64,000 bases of DNA from Piscibacillus salipiscarius JCM 13188 (GCF_001311865.1 NZ_BBCD01000015.1:1-64000), one strand, 5' to 3'; counted from the stretch's first letter, positions 1 through 11,796 are shown. Made by a program: numbers and translations. Notes: generated by a model not told the origin, from the letters alone.

Positions 1-25
1 AAAAAAGGGACGAATTCCTCGCCCC
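1..25 (-). terminator. Rho-independent terminator of metG
   Basis: On the minus strand a 7-bp stem with one G-U pair (GGGGCGA / TCGTCCC) closes a 5-base loop and runs directly into six T residues. It lies 12 bases past the metG stop codon. Confidence 0.8.
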
Positions 26-36
26 TCCTTCAAAAA

Positions 37-2061
<2,025 letters not shown>

Positions 2062-2189
2062 CTATTGTACAGATGCTAGATACTATTGTAACGATATCAA
2101 TTTATTATTTCCATAAGTAAGGGAAATTTCTGTTGTTACAAGCTATATTAAAGAGATATTAAAATATGGTAACAATGGAATAAATTAAA

Positions 2190-2218
2190 TTGACTTCCAA
2201 AATAATCAATGGTAATCT
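2190..2218 (+). promoter_or_regulatory. Candidate sigma-A promoter of abrB
   Basis: TTGACT (2190-2195) and TAATCT (2213-2218) are separated by exactly 17 bases, 45 bases before the abrB start codon. No other close match to a sigma-A promoter was seen in the 270-base metG-abrB gap. Confidence 0.5.
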
Positions 2219-2262
2219 ATCATCGTTAAGATAGCGAATTATATGATCGAGAGGAGAGAAAA

Positions 2263-2544
2263 ATGAAATCAACTGGTATCGTAAGAAAGGTAGACGAGTT
2301 AGGTCGTGTCGTCATTCCTATCGAACTTCGCCGTACACTAGATATTAATGTGAAAGATTCGTTAGAAATTTACGTTGATGACGATAAAATCATCCTTAAA
2401 AAGTACAAACCTTACATGGCATGTGACATTACTGGGGAAATCTCTGATTCAAATGAACCAGTAGGTAATGGCAACATTGTCTTAAGTAAGGAAGGCGCGC
2501 AGCAACTAATTGATGAACTTCAAAAGAAATTTAATATTAAATAA
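2263..2544 (+). CDS. abrB: AbrB transition-state regulator
   Basis: DNA-binding regulator that represses many stationary-phase genes during growth. The N-terminal SpoVT-AbrB domain is nearly identical to B. subtilis AbrB (KSTGIVRKVDELGRVVIPIE, then LEIYVDDDKIILKKYKP). The C-terminal multimerisation part is also recognisable (LSKEGAQQLIDELQ). At 93 residues it has the usual length and starts at ATG behind a GAGAGGAGAG ribosome site. It is a single-gene unit with its own promoter and terminator, in the conserved abrB-metG divergent arrangement. No frameshift is present. Confidence 0.97.
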   Translation: MKSTGIVRKVDELGRVVIPIELRRTLDINVKDSLEIYVDDDKIILKKYKPYMACDITGEISDSNEPVGNGNIVLSKEGAQQLIDELQKKFNIK

Positions 2545-2550
2545 TACCTA

Positions 2551-2579
2551 GGTTACAGCATTGATGCTGTAACCTTTTA
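2551..2579 (+). terminator. Terminator between abrB and rsmI
   Basis: A perfect 10-bp stem (GGTTACAGCA / TGCTGTAACC) with a 4-base loop is followed by TTTTAT on the plus strand. It ends abrB. The minus strand lacks a T run after the hairpin, so it should be weak for the convergent rsmI. Confidence 0.8.
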
Positions 2580-3448
2580 TTCATGATAAGCTTGATAGAC
2601 TTTGTTTTTGCTTGCCCTCGCTCTTTAGCTACCTTCTTAATAGCATCTTTGGGCGAATCCCCTTGACGTACGTAATGATCAACATGCTCTTTTACAGATA
2701 ACTCTTCCCACCAGTTATTCTGCTCATCTTCAAATTCTAGTCGCCCCTCTAATACGATGCAAAACTCCCCTCTAAGTTCAGCATCTTCGCTTTTCATATA
2801 TAGGCTGACCTCATCTAAGCTTCCGTAAACGTATTCCTCAAACTTTTTTGTAAGTTCTCTAGCAACCACAACTTTTCGGTCTGAAGAGTACACCTCATTC
2901 ATCACCTCAATCGTATGTTTAACTCGATGTGGTGATTCGTAAAATATTAATGTATGATTCGCTTTCCCAAGTTCCTCAAAAACCTCTTTTAATTCCTTTT
3001 TCTTTCTAGGTAAAAAGCCGTAAAACGTAAATGAACCTGAGGTGATCCCAGAACCTACTAATGCGGTTAAGGCCGCATTCGCACCTGGAAGTGCAGTTAC
3101 ATTTACTCCCTCTTCTCGCACTCGCCTGACTAATTCAAACCCAGGATCAGAGATAATGGGCATTCCTGCATCACTTACGAGTGCAATTGTTTGTCCATCT
3201 TTTAAAAGGTTTATTAGCTTTTCTTCTCTCTCAAACTTATTATGTTCATGATAACTGATGAGTGGCTTTTCTATATTAAAATAATGAAGAAGCTTCTTTG
3301 TTTGTCTCGTATCTTCACAAGCAATCATATCGACACTTTGTAAGATTGAAACGGCTCGATACGTCATATCATCTAGATTACCAATGGGCGTGGGCACAAT
3401 GTATAAGCCTGGCTCCTTTGAATCAAAGCTCTTTTGAATCTGAACCAT
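2577..3448 (-). CDS. rsmI: 16S rRNA (cytidine1402-2'-O)-methyltransferase RsmI
   Basis: Uses S-adenosylmethionine to methylate C1402 in the 16S rRNA decoding centre. The tetrapyrrole-methylase fold is clear: LYIVPTPIGNLDDMTYRA, ACEDTRQTKKLL, VSDAGMPIISDPG, LPGANAALTALVGSG, FYESPHR. The start chosen is ATG 3448 with GGGAG upstream; it lies inside the 3' end of trmN6, a 26-base overlap. As read, the frame runs on to 2537, but adding one A to the A5 tract near 2611 restores the family ending (VYQAYH) and a stop at 2577, just before the terminator. yazA, between these genes in B. subtilis, is absent here. Confidence 0.92.
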
Positions 3449-4205
3449 GAACCCTGCTCCCTTCTTCACCGTATAAAATCTTCGCAACCTTCTCCGTGTA
3501 ATGTCCATCTTCATCATGGATATAAATTGGAGGAAGGACTTTTAGGTCAGGTTTTCCATCGCGAATATATTCTATTAATATAATGTTGGATTCTTTGTGA
3601 CTTTTAGGGTGTACAAACTGTATTCTCTTGGGTTCCAATTTATACTTTCGGCCGAATTCAATTAACTCCGTTAAACGTTTTGGTCTATGAACTATTGAGA
3701 CCTTCCCGCCCGATTTAACTAGTTCACTACATGATTTTAAGACATCATCTAGTGTACAGTAAATCTCATGACGAGCAATCGCTAAATGCTCATTGTCATT
3801 CCGTTTATCCAAATCTTCTGTTTTGAAGTAGGGCGGGTTACAGGTAACTAAGTCGTAACGATGATAGCCGATCTTTTTTGCTAATCCGATTAAGTTTTCA
3901 TTCATCATATTAATTTGGTCTTCTAAGTCATTTAGCTTAACATTTCGAACAGCCATATCATAAAGACGCTCTTGAATCTCAATACCTGTCATCGGGACTT
4001 TAGATTTCTTTGATAAAAATAATGGAATAACACCATTTCCTGAGCACAGGTCGATAATTTTCCCTTTTGTTATTGGAAGATATGTAAAATGCGCGAGTAA
4101 AACCGCATCAATAGAAAAGGCAAAAACAGACTCGCTTTGGATAATTCGGCGCTTATGATCTGCTAATAAGTAATCAATTCGCTCATCGCCTCGTAATTCT
4201 ACCAT
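3423..4205 (-). CDS. trmN6: tRNA1(Val) adenine-N6 methyltransferase
   Basis: Class I SAM-dependent methyltransferase of the TrmN6/YabB family. It has the SAM-binding motif IIDLCSGNGVIPLFL (about residues 48-62) and the N6-adenine signature NPPYF near residue 125. It is 260 residues with no internal break, and starts at ATG with GAAAGG upstream. It overlaps rsmI by 26 bases and lies downstream of yabA, the usual Bacillus order, although a terminator separates it from yabA. The specific tRNA substrate is inferred from family membership. Confidence 0.88.
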   Translation of the reverse strand: MVELRGDERIDYLLADHKRRIIQSESVFAFSIDAVLLAHFTYLPITKGKIIDLCSGNGVIPLFLSKKSKVPMTGIEIQERLYDMAVRNVKLNDLEDQINMMNENLIGLAKKIGYHRYDLVTCNPPYFKTEDLDKRNDNEHLAIARHEIYCTLDDVLKSCSELVKSGGKVSIVHRPKRLTELIEFGRKYKLEPKRIQFVHPKSHKESNIILIEYIRDGKPDLKVLPPIYIHDEDGHYTEKVAKILYGEEGSRVHGSDSKEL

Positions 4206-4221
4206 TATAGTGTTTCCTTTC

Positions 4222-4273
4222 AGTATAAAATAAAACGAAACACACCGTGCGTTCTAAGGCGACGGTGCGTTTC
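4222..4273 (-). terminator. Terminator of the cad-yabA operon
   Basis: On the minus strand a 12-bp stem (GAAACGCACCGT / ACGGTGTGTTTC, one G-U pair) is followed by a T-rich stretch (GTTTTATTTT). It lies between yabA and trmN6 and should end the upstream operon. Confidence 0.75.
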
Positions 4274-4294
4274 CCCAATTGTTATGTTTCTATC

Positions 4295-4648
4295 CTAACC
4301 AAAGAATTTTAAACAAAAGATACAATCTTCTTCCTCACGAGGAGTCCCAAAATAGACATGACATATATGAAAGCCCTCTTCGTATATTCTCGCAAGATTA
4401 TCGTATCCTTCTCCGACAGAAGCGTCATTGGACTGTTCGCTCGAGTCATGACTCGACCGGTCTTGTTTAGCAGAATCTGGCGTTAACTCATCTAAACGTT
4501 GACGCAAATGGTGGTTTTCATGCGCCAATTGATGGTTCTCTTCAACAAGTTGTACCAAATCTTTTTTCAACGTCCCAAAGTCTTCTTGGAGTTCTTGGAA
4601 TCGTTTTTCTAATAATGAAAACCGTTCTAACATTTCTTTCTTGTTCAA
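4295..4648 (-). CDS. yabA: YabA, DnaA/DnaN-binding replication initiation control protein
   Basis: In B. subtilis YabA binds DnaA and the beta clamp and restrains initiation. The N-terminal half is a leucine-zipper coiled coil with an [17 protein letters not shown] core. After a charged linker the conserved [16 protein letters not shown] leads into the C-terminal zinc cluster (HICH and CIFC). The length is 117 residues from a TTG start, chosen because GAGGTGG lies six bases upstream; the open frame extends further without a better ribosome site. It follows ricT by 13 bases. Confidence 0.92.
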   Translation of the reverse strand: MNKKEMLERFSLLEKRFQELQEDFGTLKKDLVQLVEENHQLAHENHHLRQRLDELTPDSAKQDRSSHDSSEQSNDASVGEGYDNLARIYEEGFHICHVYFGTPREEEDCIFCLKFFG

Positions 4649-4661
4649 AACATCCACCTCA

Positions 4662-5488
4662 TTATTCTGTGGCTGGAACAGAAATCGCCCCTTCTTCAAT
4701 TAGCTCATCTAATGTATACTCAACAACTCTTTCTAACTCAAAAAGTTCAACTTGAACGAGTTTCTCTAACATATTTAATCCAACGACTTTACCTTTTCCG
4801 TTGTCTGTCACGATTACTTCCCCTATATCTGGAAGTTCACGTTTAGCTTCTTCATATTGGTCATTTTCATACTTTAAGCAACACATTAGACGACCACATA
4901 AACCTGAAATCTTAGCAGGATTTAGTGATAAGTTTTGATCTTTAGCCATTTTAATCGAAACTGGTTCGAAATCTCCTAAAAATGTAGAGCAACAAAGCAT
5001 ACGACCGCATGGACCAATTCCACCTAGCATTTTAGCTTCGTCACGAACACCGATTTGTCTTAACTCAATTCGAGTTTTAAAAATAGAAGCTAAATCTTTA
5101 ACTAATTCACGGAAATCGACTCTTCCTTCTGCAGTGAAATAAAATATAATCTTATTCCGATCAAATGTAAACTCTGCTTCAACTAAATTCATATCTAGAC
5201 TGTGGTGCTTAATTTTATCCTGACAAACTTGAAAGGCTTCTTCTGTTTTCTCTTTATTTTCAGTTACAGTCAGTTTGTCCTTTTCATCTGCAACCCGAAT
5301 GACTTTTTAAGTGGTAGGACGACATCCTCTTCGTCTACCTGCTTATTCGCAATGACGACTTTTCCGAACTCAATCCCTCTAACTGTCTCCACGATGACAT
5401 AATCATCTGTCGTCATCTGAATTTCACAAGGGTCAAAGTAATATATTTTACCCGCTTTTTTAAAGCGAACACCAATAACTTCTACCAA
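4662..5488 (-). CDS. ricT: RicT (YaaT), PSP1-domain regulator of RNase Y
   Basis: RicT belongs to the RicA-RicF-RicT Y-complex, which binds iron-sulfur clusters and directs mRNA processing, with effects on sporulation and biofilms. The protein closely follows B. subtilis Yaa[15 protein letters not shown] near the start, then the cysteine-rich core ([17 protein letters not shown] and [16 protein letters not shown]). Corrected length is about 275 residues. A TTG start at 5488 is preferred because GAGGTG lies six bases upstream; a GTG at 5497 is the alternative. The frame breaks near 5305 in a T5 tract and is restored by one added base. It follows holB by 10 bases. Confidence 0.93.
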
Positions 5489-5498
5489 AACGTTCACC

Positions 5499-6489
5499 TC
5501 ACCTTTGTAACTTAAGGATTAAATATTCCATTGCTAATGTCGGATGTACGTTTTGTGCTAGTCTTCGTCTTGTATTTAAAATTTCATATATTAGGCTTTT
5601 GGCTTCCGACAACGATACAACATAATGGAACTTCTCTAATCGTTCTAATTGGTCAATCAAAACGATTGAATCTCGTTTATCTAAATGGAGCGATACAAGG
5701 TCTTGGAACCAAACGAGCAATAATTCCAAACCATATTCTAGTGACTCTCGCCCCTGAAAATGTTTTAAGTATGTTTGATGCAAATAAAGGTATCCTTCTT
5801 CACTAGAATTCATAACCTTATCCATTAATTGTACCACTATTTTTCTAGCTTCGGCAAACCAATCATCCTCATGAATTTCAAGTGCCTTCTGTGAGTCCAA
5901 CTTCATGGCTGCAAACAGTTTAGAAGTCGATTCTGGTAAACCTTGTTCAACTAACTGTTGCTGCAAGTGATGATCTGTTAAGCTATGAAACTGAATCCGC
6001 TGACACCTTGAGACAATCGTATCAAGCATTTGTCCAATATGTGCTGTAAGTAGAATGGCAACTGTTTCACGACTCGGTTCTTCTAAAAATTTCAACAATC
6101 GATTCGCTGCATTCACAGTCATTTTTTCCGCTTCTTTAATGACATATACTTTCTGGTTTGATTCAAGTCCCGTGTATGTAAATTCTTTTTGTAAATACTC
6201 AATTTGCTCTTTTTGATGGACTGCCCATCAGGCTCAATCCAATGCAGATCTGGATGGTTTCCCGTTTGAATTCGTTTACAAGATGCACATTCATAGCAAG
6301 GGTTTGCCTCACCTTCATGTTTATTCTCGCAAAAATATCTCATCGCAAATAAGAGACTGGCTTCGTGCTTACCAGTCCCTGGTGGCCCATGAAATAATAG
6401 GCATGAGCAATTCGGTTTCTCGTTATACTATTTTGAAGCATCTTCGTCGCAACTGGTTGAGATTGTTCTAATTGAGCCCATGACGTCAT
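5499..6489 (-). CDS. holB: DNA polymerase III delta' subunit (frame broken twice)
   Basis: Clamp-loader subunit that works with tau/gamma (dnaX) and delta. The AAA+ fold is recognisable: HGPPGTGKHEAS P-loop, zinc site with CYECASC, GNHPDLHWIEPDG, VNAANRLLKFLEEPS and SRCQRI. Start ATG 6489 gives the family-like N-terminus MTSWAQLEQSQP. Frame breaks lie near 6392 (one T missing in the P-loop region) and near 6210 (T5 tract); one base each restores a delta' subunit of about 330 residues. It sits between yaaR and ricT in the conserved tmk-darA-yaaR-holB-ricT-yabA string. Confidence 0.93.
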
Positions 6490-6504
6490 CGCCGTTCATC
6501 CTAA

Positions 6505-6943
6505 CTATGCCTGTAAATTAAGCAGAAGACCTTTGATCTCTCCAATCACATCCAATATTTCGATTGAAGATTTTTGCTCATTCAATAAATCTTCTGTTAA
6601 TTGAATGAGGTTGTCATCGATTTGTTTGATTAGTGTTAGTTTTGTTGATTCCCATTCATGCTCCAATTTCTTGATTGCTCAAGAGTTAAACCGTTTGCAC
6701 AGCTTCATCAATAAATTGGCGTACCATACGCTTATACTTTGCTAAATCTTCAAAAGAACGAAACCGAGCAATTTTCTCCCCTTGGTCGGTTAGGTTTTTC
6801 ATTAATTGCTGAAGCTGAGATTCTCTCAGTTTACCTTTCTCCTGATTAACGGCTTGCTGAAAGGATACTTGAGAGCCTTTTCGCCCTTGCGTTTGTATTT
6901 TATTAGGTTCAATAGTTGATTTAACATCCTGATTAATCTTCAT
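6505..6943 (-). CDS. yaaR: YaaR family protein of unknown function
   Basis: DUF327/YaaR family, conserved in Bacillales next to holB; no biochemical role is established. The N-terminal part is intact (FRSFEDLAKYKRMVRQFIDE). Two frame breaks near 6691 and 6663, each at a CC that reads as CCC in the restored frame, recover a C-terminus with IQLTEDLLNEQKSSIEIL and IGEIKGLLLNLQ. This gives 146 residues, the same length as the B. subtilis protein. The start ATG 6943 has AGAGGTG upstream and lies 15 bases after darA. The protein looks largely helical and charged. Confidence 0.88.
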
Positions 6944-6958
6944 AAAAGGTGCACCTCT

Positions 6959-7300
<342 letters not shown>

Positions 7301-7373
7301 TCAAACGTCTTTTATACTATTATAACAAGTTGTCAGACGATTTAGCAGTAATTTAGTCTAAAATCTACAATTA

Positions 7374-7997
7374 TTAAAGATATTCTTTTACAATCTTTAA
7401 GCATTCTGATTGAACAGCTTCTTGAGACTGTTCAGCATCTACCGTTTTAATCCGGTCATGAAACCGATCTTTAAGAATTTGGTAAGCTTCAGCAACTTTT
7501 TCGTGAAAAGTTAATTTCTCAAGGTCGAGCCTATTTTGCTCCCTGCCCTTATTGTCTGCAATTCTTTTTAAACCAATTTGAGGGTCTAGTTCAAATAAAA
7601 TAGTTAAATTCGGCATACAGTCATCAATTGCAAATTCGTTAATTTTGTAAACCTCATCAATGCCTAAGCCTCGTGCATACCCTTGATACGCCAAACTACT
7701 ATCTACAAAACGGTCACATAACACAATTGTCCCTTTGTTTAAAGCTGGGATGACTTTTTCAACTAAATGTTGCCGTCTAGCTGCAGCGTAAAGTAGCGCT
7801 TCTGTTTTTCCATCCATTGCTGTATGATCTTTATTTAAAATGACTTCTCGAATTTTTTCTGCAATTTCAATACCGCCGGGCTCGCGAGTGTGAATGACAT
7901 CATACCCTTCTTCTTTTAAATACTCATAAACGTATGTCAAAACGGATGATTTCCCCGCTCCTTCAACACCTTCAAATGTAACAAATAATCCTGACAC
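7374..7997 (-). CDS. tmk: Thymidylate kinase
   Basis: Phosphorylates dTMP to dTDP with ATP for DNA synthesis. The P-loop [11 protein letters not shown] lies near the N-terminus, followed by the dTMP-binding TREPGG, the DRF motif ([14 protein letters not shown]) and a lid region with an arginine-rich KGREQNRLD. It is 207 residues with no break. It starts at ATG about 14 bases downstream of the decarboxylase gene and 85 bases ahead of darA, the conserved order. Confidence 0.96.
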   Translation of the reverse strand: MSGLFVTFEGVEGAGKSSVLTYVYEYLKEEGYDVIHTREPGGIEIAEKIREVILNKDHTAMDGKTEALLYAAARRQHLVEKVIPALNKGTIVLCDRFVDSSLAYQGYARGLGIDEVYKINEFAIDDCMPNLTILFELDPQIGLKRIADNKGREQNRLDLEKLTFHEKVAEAYQILKDRFHDRIKTVDAEQSQEAVQSECLKIVKEYL

Positions 7998-8010
7998 GTT
8001 GATAAACCCC

Positions 8011-9428
8011 TTATTTTAATAAAATTTCAATCCCTTTTGATAAATCCTTACCAGAATACTGGATATATTGTCCACGACTAAAAGCTTGTTTAATCGCCGC
8101 GATATGATATTGATTAATACGTTCTCCTTTTAATAACAAAGGAACACCTGGTGGGTAAGGAATCACAGCTTGAGCCGCGATTTCACCTGCAGCTCTCTCC
8201 CAGTCCACCCACTTAGCCTTAAAACTTTTCAGTTCATTATAGCTATAATCTAACGATTTTATAGTCGCTTGTTCCAAAGTTATTGTATCACGTTTATCAA
8301 GTTTTCTGATGTTATTTTCTCTATTTTTAATTTGGTCAATCCAGTCTAGCTGAATAGGATTAAGATCTAAACCAGCCATAAACAACATTTGATTGTTTTC
8401 AACCATTTCAGGAAAGATGTGATGATGATTTAAAATGCCTTCAAAATGGTGAAGGTTATACTCATTCGATGAGACAATTACTTTTAACGGATCATCCATT
8501 CTGTTTTCTACCTTTTTAGTTCGTAAATATGGCAGTTCGTTAATTTTGATTCTTAATTCGTTGATATTTTTAATAATGGTAGATACGTTCGTCTCGGTTA
8601 ATTGAGAAACAAATTGCCTAGCTAAATCTAACGAAGCCATAATTGGATAAGATGGACTGCTGGATTGAAGCATTTGTAGGTAATTTTTAACTGTTTCATG
8701 TGAAACTTTAGAGCTTTGAATATGTAAAAATGAACCCATCGTCATAGCTGGGAGTGATTTATGAGCTGAGTGAACAACTATGTCAGCTCCTGCTTCAAGT
8801 GCTGATTTAGGGAACTGATCACTGAGCGGGAAATGCGCTCCATGCGCTTCATCAACCAAGACAGAAATCGAGTTCTTATGGGCAATATCAACAATGGACG
8901 ATAAATCATAAGTCGTTCCAAAATAATCCGGATGAGTTAAGACTAATGCTTTGATTTCAGAATAACCTTCAATCGCTTGTTTAATATCATTGGAATCTAT
9001 ATAAGAGTAACGCTCCGTTCTCTGATCAAATTTTGGTGAGATAAAGATCGGCCTTGCACCTGCTAATTCTAGTGCATTAAAGATTGATTTATGGCTATTT
9101 CGCTGGACTAAAACAGCATCCCCCTGCTTACACACGCTTAAGACCATAGCTAAATTCCCAACCGTCGAGCCATTTACTAGAAAAAAGTCTGATCTGTTTG
9201 ATAAAGGTCTGAAGCTAGTAATTCGGCTTGTTTGATCGGTCCCTCTGGCTGATGTAAATCATCCAAGCCTTGAAGTTCTGTCAAATCATAAGGTAATAAA
9301 CTATGAAACGACTCAGCTTCACTAGTAAAAACCTTTCCGCTTTTGTGCCCTGGTACATGGAAGGACACAGAATTATGTTCTGTATGTTTTTTCAAAGCCT
9401 CAAATAAAGGCGCTTGATTTTGATCCAT
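8011..9428 (-). CDS. yaaO: Orn/Lys/Arg decarboxylase family protein (YaaO-like)
   Basis: PLP-dependent fold-type I decarboxylase of the Orn/Lys/Arg family; the actual substrate cannot be read from sequence. Visible motifs are [11 protein letters not shown] at the start, the PLP-phosphate region [15 protein letters not shown], and the Schiff-base lysine in [13 protein letters not shown]. The C-terminal domain has [13 protein letters not shown]. The frame breaks at an A6 tract (9181-9186); one added base joins both halves into about 472 residues. Of three consecutive ATG codons, 9428 has the best spacing from AGAGGAG. It precedes tmk as in B. subtilis, but yaaN and xpaC are missing upstream. 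Confidence 0.9.
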
Positions 9429-9471
9429 CATCATTCTCCTCTTCAATTATCTTACCATGATGGGAGCTAGG

Positions 9472-9585
9472 TCATAAAGGGTAAGCAAGCCTGAGGAGTG
9501 ATTCTATAGATGATGATGCAAGCTCTATGAGTGTGTTTTCTATTTCTATGGGTGAATATCCCTTTCCTATGGGCGTTAGTTTCAT
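9472..9585 (-). CDS. Possible 37-residue ORF with heptad isoleucines (doubtful)
   Basis: An ATG-to-TGA frame lies between gin and the decarboxylase gene. Its product would be rich in I, E, L and S and places an isoleucine every seven residues (PI, PI, LI, SI). The ribosome site is poor (AAGTGA only) and the frame begins right after the gin terminator. It coincides with a 21-base repeat, so it may be a side effect of that repeat or a decayed gene end. I know no homologue. Confidence 0.15.
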   Translation of the reverse strand: MKLTPIGKGYSPIEIENTLIELASSSIESLLRLAYPL

Positions 9586-9586
9586 T
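9503..9586. repeat. Four degenerate 21-bp tandem units
   Basis: The 10-base cores TCTATAGATG (9503), TCTATGAGTG (9524), TCTATGGGTG (9545) and CCTATGGGCG (9566) recur at exactly 21-base intervals. The remaining 11 bases of each unit vary. The array lies 75-160 bases upstream of the decarboxylase start codon. Two helical turns per unit would put all cores on one DNA face; seven codons per unit would fit a heptad peptide. Both readings are open. Confidence 0.5.
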
Positions 9587-9600
9587 TCACTTATTAAAAG

Positions 9601-9627
9601 AAAAAAGAGCAACCAACCGGCGCTCTT
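9601..9627 (-). terminator. Terminator of gin
   Basis: Minus-strand stem AAGAGC / GCTCTT with an 11-base loop, directly followed by TTTTTTC. It starts 9 bases past the gin stop codon. Confidence 0.7.
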
Positions 9628-9635
9628 CAGTTAAA

Positions 9636-9827
9636 TTATTGTATTAATAGATTTGAAACCTGACTACGTTTTAATCGATCCACATAATATTGATACCGTT
9701 CATCTTGTGGGTCCGTTTCTAACATTTCCTTCTCGCAACTCGTACAAATAAATGAAATAAGTAAATAAATGCCGTCTTCCTTCCACTCTTCACAAACCTT
9801 ACATTGTTTCATAGATTTTTGTGCCAA
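9636..9827 (-). CDS. csfB: Sigma-G inhibitor Gin (CsfB)
   Basis: Small zinc protein that in B. subtilis binds sigma-G (and sigma-E) and prevents untimely activity in sporulation. The 63-residue product has two CxxC pairs (CKVCEEWK and CTSCEKE), the Gin zinc finger, followed by a basic tail with YYVDRLK. A TTG start at 9827 is chosen because GGAGGTGAG lies just upstream; the open frame extends six codons further without a better site. Its place between bofA and the tmk operon matches B. subtilis, where csfB precedes xpaC and yaaN, both absent here. Confidence 0.85.
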   Translation of the reverse strand: MAQKSMKQCKVCEEWKEDGIYLLISFICTSCEKEMLETDPQDERYQYYVDRLKRSQVSNLLIQ

Positions 9828-9894
9828 GTTTCTCACCTCCATCAACTAGGATGGACAGATGAATCTAGTTTTATACTTAAATCTATGAAAAAAA

Positions 9895-10383
9895 CTAAGA
9901 TTTTTTCACTACGGGAATAAAAATATCAAAATGTGGGTCGTTTGGATCCTGGTCGATTGGATAATATTCGTGTTTAATCGGCATATGAGGATCGTAATAA
10001 GTGCACCCTTCTTCCTTTAACACTTCGTAGTCACTTTCTGCCAACCAGTTATGTAGATAGTTATAAGTTTGTACAACATCATCACCTTTGTGATGTGCTG
10101 TGTACATGTAAGACCATTCAGGCACTTGAAGCTCAACCATTCCAACTGGAACCTCTTGCTCATCTGAAACTTCAAAAACCGAGTAATGGGCAAAACCATC
10201 TTCAACTGTATGATAGGATAACCCCAACTGAACGGATGGATTGATCTTATACTCTAACTCATAAGCACGACCTTTCATGTCCTCTATGACACGCTTTAAA
10301 CTTGGAATCTCTTGAAACGTTCCTTCCCATTTCAGTCCTACGGAACGGTAACTAGGTTTAGTGACAATGCTCCATTCTTTCAT
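9895..10383 (-). CDS. GyrI-like / AraC effector-binding domain protein
   Basis: A 162-residue stand-alone effector-binding (GyrI-like/SOUL-type) domain with no DNA-binding helix-turn-helix. Features seen are the opening strand MKEWSIVTKPSYRSVGLKWE, a central GLSYH segment, and the closing strands with GCTYYDPHMPIKHEYYPID near residues 125-145, the usual end of this fold. Such domains bind small ligands, and some GyrI relatives hydrolyse or sequester toxic cyclopropyl-type compounds; no ligand can be named here. ATG start with GGGAGATGATAGT upstream. It sits between bofA and gin, where B. subtilis carries an rRNA operon. Confidence 0.7.
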   Translation of the reverse strand: MKEWSIVTKPSYRSVGLKWEGTFQEIPSLKRVIEDMKGRAYELEYKINPSVQLGLSYHTVEDGFAHYSVFEVSDEQEVPVGMVELQVPEWSYMYTAHHKGDDVVQTYNYLHNWLAESDYEVLKEEGCTYYDPHMPIKHEYYPIDQDPNDPHFDIFIPVVKKS

Positions 10384-10450
10384 ACTATCATCTCCCTAAT
10401 ATTTCTATCTTTAATCTTTTCTCTATATAATGTTAGTTTTCCTGCCAAAA

Positions 10451-10476
10451 ATAACCGTAGACTTTTGTCTACGGTT
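10451..10476. terminator. Bidirectional-looking hairpin after bofA
   Basis: A perfect 10-bp stem AACCGTAGAC / GTCTACGGTT with a TTTT loop. On the minus strand it is followed by ATTTTTGG, which suits termination of bofA 10 bases upstream. Confidence 0.75.
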
Positions 10477-10486
10477 TAACTACTTA

Positions 10487-10753
10487 TTATGGGAGAATCA
10501 TCAAATGAATTAAGATTAAGGCTCCTACCCCAAAGAAACCTAAAAACCCAGCAATCGCTGATGTAATGAGGTTAATCGGAATGTGGAGACCGAACATCGC
10601 CCCAAATACATTGGCGAAAAAGATAAATAATGCGCCAATCACAATTTTGATAACACCGAATGATGTTAATCGTATAATTTTTAAAGGCCTACCAAAGAAA
10701 AGCAATAATACCATTAAAGCAACAACGGCTAAAATGACAACTATTGGATCCAT
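10487..10753 (-). CDS. bofA: BofA, inhibitor of pro-sigma-K processing
   Basis: Integral membrane protein of the forespore outer membrane that, with SpoIVFA, holds the SpoIVFB protease inactive until a forespore signal arrives. The 88 residues contain an N-terminal membrane helix (VVILAVVALMVLLLFFG), the RPLKIIR turn, a second helix with FFANVFG, and the conserved HIPINLITSAIAGFLGFFGV segment. Starts at ATG with AAAGGAG upstream. yaaL, between recR and bofA in B. subtilis, is missing; the gap is only 78 bases. Confidence 0.93.
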   Translation of the reverse strand: MDPIVVILAVVALMVLLLFFGRPLKIIRLTSFGVIKIVIGALFIFFANVFGAMFGLHIPINLITSAIAGFLGFFGVGALILIHLMILP

Positions 10754-10831
10754 ACCGAAACTCCTTTCGCTTGTCCTACTTTAACGTATGCTTGTAAGCG
10801 TTATAGTAGAACTAGGAAAGGAATTTTTACT

Positions 10832-11427
10832 TTATAAATATCGTCTACCTTCTAATGCTTTTGATAATGTAACTTCATCAGCGTATTCTAAATCTCCGCC
10901 AACTGGCAGACCATGTGCGATACGCGAAATCTTAATCCCCGAAGGTTTGACCAAACGAGAAATATACATAGCCGTTGCTTCCCCTTCAACATTGGGGTTG
11001 GTTGCTAGAATTAACTCTTGTACTTCGTCATCTTTTAACCTTTCAATTAAGGATGAAACATTGATATCTTCGGGTCCAATACCATCCATTGGAGAAATAG
11101 CACCATGCAGAACATGATATTTACCTTGAAAATCTTTCATTTTCTCCATAGCAATAACGTCTTTAGGATCTTGAACCACGCAAATAACAGATCCATCCCG
11201 TTCAGTGTCACCACATATACGGCAAGGGTCTGTATCAGTAATATGACCACACACACTGCAGTGAGTCAATTCACGCTTAGCATTAACTAGATTTTTTGCA
11301 AAATCAAGCACATCATCTTCTTTCATGTTTAACACAAAAAAGCCAGGCGAACTGCCGTTTTCGGCCCTATACCTGGCAATTTGGTAAAACTGTCAACCAG
11401 TTTGGAGATCGGTTCTGGATAATACAT
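10832..11427 (-). CDS. recR: Recombination mediator protein RecR
   Basis: Part of the RecFOR pathway that loads RecA at gaps. Visible are the helix-hairpin-helix ([18 protein letters not shown]), the zinc finger ([16 protein letters not shown]), and the Toprim domain ([14 protein letters not shown], then [18 protein letters not shown], then [18 protein letters not shown] with H in place of the G). It starts at ATG 11427 with GGAGG upstream, immediately after yaaK. The frame breaks in an A6 tract (11336-11341); one added base gives 198 residues. Confidence 0.95.
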
Positions 11428-11439
11428 GGTGCAAGCCTC

Positions 11440-11755
11440 CTAGAAACCTGGTATATTCATCCCTTGTGTAAATTGCCCCATTTATCATTCGTTGTTTGAT
11501 CAACTTGACCTAATACGTCATTCGTTGCAGCGATGATTAAATCTTGAAGCATATCCACATCATCAGGATCTACCACTTCTTCGTTTATTTCAATATCTGT
11601 AATTTCCTTTTTACCATTTGCAACGACTTTTACCATTCCGCCACCAGCAGTAGCTTCGAACGTCATTTCGTGTAACTCTTCTTGAGCCTTCATCATTTTC
11701 TTTTGCATTTTTGCATTTGTTTCATCATGTTATTCATGTTACCCATTCCTTTCAT
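11440..11755 (-). CDS. yaaK: YbaB/EbfC family nucleoid-associated protein
   Basis: Small DNA-binding dimer conserved between dnaX and recR. The methionine- and asparagine-rich opening ([18 protein letters not shown]) leads into [20 protein letters not shown] and a C-terminal helix, ending GMNIPGF. Corrected length is 105 residues. Two A/T deletions, near 11710 and near 11479, break the frame. Start ATG 11755 lies behind AGGAGG. The stop codon overlaps the recR ribosome site, so the two are translationally close. Confidence 0.93.
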
Positions 11756-11796
11756 AATTAAGTCCTCCTAAAAATAATCATTATATTTAACTTAGC

